DNA of 64,000 nucleotides from Ahaetulla prasina (lineage: Eukaryota > Chordata > Lepidosauria > Squamata > Colubridae). Position 1 is the stretch's first letter; each line of letters begins with the position of its first letter. Shown in pieces: positions 63,001 to 64,000 of the stretch. Both the position numbers and the translations under genes were made by a program. Under the pieces are notes generated by a model. That model made no database searches, was not told the origin of the DNA, and saw nothing but the letters and a program-made list of their open reading frames with translations. The DNA lies in NCBI RefSeq assembly GCF_028640845.1, contig NC_080540.1, positions 164,319,252-164,383,251 on the forward strand, read 5' to 3'.

Positions 63001-64000
63001 CAGTGAAATAAATCGTTGGATGGCTGAGCAGATATTTGCTGGAAGCTCCATGTTAATAGTAACAGTTCTTCTTCAGAATGTTGCAATCTTATCCAAAACA
63101 GACCACAAGGGTTTGGGCATTCCTGGAAGTGTATCTCCCGAACAGGAAGTGGATTTTAATGCTCCAAGAAAAAATTGCTTCCTGGCCTGGAAACTCACAG
63201 ACCACTCCACAGTTCTCAGATGCAGAGGAAGAACAGATTGCTTTGCACATGCCTATCATATATTAAGCTTAATGCGATAAAGTGGAAGTGGGCAAATATA
63301 TACCCCCGTTTCTAGTCAAAGATCAACCTATTTCCGCCAGGGGTCAAACATCGGATTTTTTTGCATTTTTAACAGCAGAAGATATTAATGAATCTGTAAT
63401 TTAAAAAAAAAAAAAATCCAGGCAGATCTGTTTTATACCGAACAAAGCTAAAGAAGCAAGATGTTATCAATTGTAGAAATTCAAAAGAGTTACATACATG
63501 AGAGAGATGCTTTGTTTTCTTCTGTTGTGTTGTGCAGTTCATTCTGTTGTGGCTTGAAACAGGGAGAGTGGACAGTCTGTAGTGGTAGCCCCCCAGCCTT
63601 TTGGGCACCTGGGACCGGTTCGGTGGAGAAAGGTTTTTCATGGACTGGAGGGGGTGCGGTTTCACATGTGGCCTGCATCCCACGGATGGGGCTTTGCTTG
63701 TTTGCGTGGCCCAGTTCTGGCATGCCAGTCCATGGACCAGGGGTTGGGGACCCCTGGTCTATAGAGGAGGCAGAGATACTATATAAGCACTGATAAATGT
63801 CTTAGCTAAACCTCCTGACAGACCTGCAAGTTAGAAGATATGCCCGGAAGATATGCCCATGTTGCCTCTTTGTTGAGAAGCTGTTCTATGCTTGCTTCCA
63901 GGTAATGGTGATAGAGCAGAATGGATCCTTCCAGGTCCGGATTCCCAAGAATTTTATTTGCGAGCACTGTTTTGGAGCGTTCCGGAGCAGTTACCACCTC
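57042..64000 (+). CDS. ZNF740: ZNF740, C2H2 zinc-finger protein (partial, 3' end outside)
   Basis: A nuclear protein with C-terminal C2H2 fingers, presumed DNA-binding; function poorly known. Four coding segments are visible: 57042-57050, 60393-60524, 60706-60792 and 63902-64000, giving residues 1-109. The product opens MAQ|ASLLACEGLSGVCLVP, then a basic Ser/Lys/Glu-rich region (SHRKESEKSRSRKEEE), then VMVIEQNGSFQVRIPKNF and the first finger, ICEHCFGAFRSSYHL, with Cys96 and Cys99; its histidines lie past the window. The link from segment 3 to 4 works only if the intron starts GC. The name rests on recalled ZNF740 sequence and on CSAD being the divergent neighbour, as in human 12q13.13. Confidence 0.92.
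57051..59618. other. ZNF740 intron after the start-codon exon
   Basis: Few repeats are visible up to 59618. Open frames of up to 104 codons (57097-57478) have no recognisable domain and no fitting splice sites. Confidence 0.4.
59621..60011. mobile_element. Tigger-like MITE with TA duplication
   Basis: TA|CAGCTAGTCCTCAACTTGTG and GTAAGTCGAGGACTACCTG|TA; the best-preserved copy. Confidence 0.85.
60393..60524 (+). CDS. ZNF740: ZNF740 coding exon 2
   Basis: 44 codons, residues 4-47 (ASLLACEGLSGVCLVPTVAS, KQVENGERGGAPDML). Acceptor TTTTTCTCTACAG, donor CTG|GTAAGG; phase 0 at both ends. Confidence 0.94.
60706..60792 (+). CDS. ZNF740: ZNF740 coding exon 3 (GC donor)
   Basis: 29 codons, residues 48-76 (SHRKESEKSRSRKEEETAEG, SPPKKSLKK). 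Acceptor TTCTTGTCTGCCAG. Ending at AAG with donor GCAGGT gives KK|VMVIEQNG, in line with the family. The GT four bases on would leave a phase-1 end and shift the next exon out of frame. Confidence 0.85.
61385..61509. mobile_element. hAT MITE (CAGGGGTGTCAAACTCG)
   Basis: Ends CAGGGGTGTCAAACTC and GAGTTTGACACCCCTG. Flanks ATTGGGTG and ATCTGGTG match at 6 of 8. Confidence 0.88.
62258..62476 (+). mobile_element. tRNA-derived SINE (GTGGTTAGAGTGCAG family)
   Basis: GCACCGTGGTTAGAGTGCAG head, GTTCAAATCTCACC B box, GACTCAGCCTTCCATCCTTC, and tail GTAAAGCGGTATATAAATCT. Confidence 0.85.
62477..63582. other. ZNF740 intron before the zinc-finger exon
   Basis: No recognised feature. Open frames up to 113 codons (62939-63280) show no domain. 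Confidence 0.4.
63583..63756. mobile_element. hAT element ending GGTTGGGGACCCCTG
   Basis: GTAGCCCCCCAGCCTTTTGG left and CCATGGACCAGGGGTTGGGG right. Flanks GTCTGTAG (63575-63582) and GTCTATAG (63757-63764) match at 7 of 8. Confidence 0.82.
63902..64000 (+). CDS. ZNF740: ZNF740 coding exon 4 (cut by window end)
   Basis: Residues 77-109: VMVIEQNGSFQVRIPKNFIC and EHCFGAFRSSYHL. Acceptor TGCTTGCTTCCAG. The first C2H2 finger starts at Cys96; the rest is outside. Confidence 0.93.

Overview
The window is vertebrate nuclear DNA, most likely from a squamate reptile and probably a snake. The evidence is the repeat mix: AT-rich L1, a CR1/L3-type LINE whose tail runs into an (AATAG)n microsatellite, a Bov-B 3' end, Sauria-type tRNA SINEs, a GATA tract and a dense population of hAT and Tigger-like miniature elements. 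There are no bacterial features. Most open frames lie inside repeats; the real genes were found by joining exons at splice sites.

Three genes are supported. (1) 9665-13739 (+): a two-exon gene whose spliced product is 192 aa. It has an N-terminal pyrin-like death-fold domain and a C-terminal death domain. I know of no mammalian protein with this PYD-DD pairing, and it is the best candidate here for something undescribed. (2) 17495-40930 (-): CSAD, cysteine sulfinic acid decarboxylase (taurine synthesis). It has 14 coding exons with compatible phases totalling 1482 nt, giving 493 aa, with the PLP lysine at residue 305. (3) 57042 to the right edge (+): the 5' part of ZNF740, in four coding exons, cut off inside the first C2H2 zinc finger. 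The CSAD-ZNF740 pair is divergent and matches human 12q13.13, which supports both names. The PYD-DD gene lies on the 3' side of CSAD.

Layout: 1-5541 is a near full-length but broken L1. 5.8-9.1 kb holds a CR1/L3 copy, a large hairpin-bearing hAT-like element, a CR1/L2-clade 3' end and hAT miniature elements. 9.3-15 kb is the PYD-DD gene, with a nested SINE in its intron. 15-17.5 kb is intergenic. 17.5-41 kb is CSAD, its introns filled with MITEs, SINEs, LTRs, a truncated L1 with target duplication, and LINE ends. 41-53 kb is intergenic and repeat-rich. 53.2-54.1 kb is a CpG-rich block that is probably the ZNF740 promoter. 54-64 kb is ZNF740.

Many element borders are fixed by target-site duplications read directly from the sequence, and several insertions are nested, so their order can be inferred. 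Gene names rest on remembered family sequence and on synteny; no database search was run.
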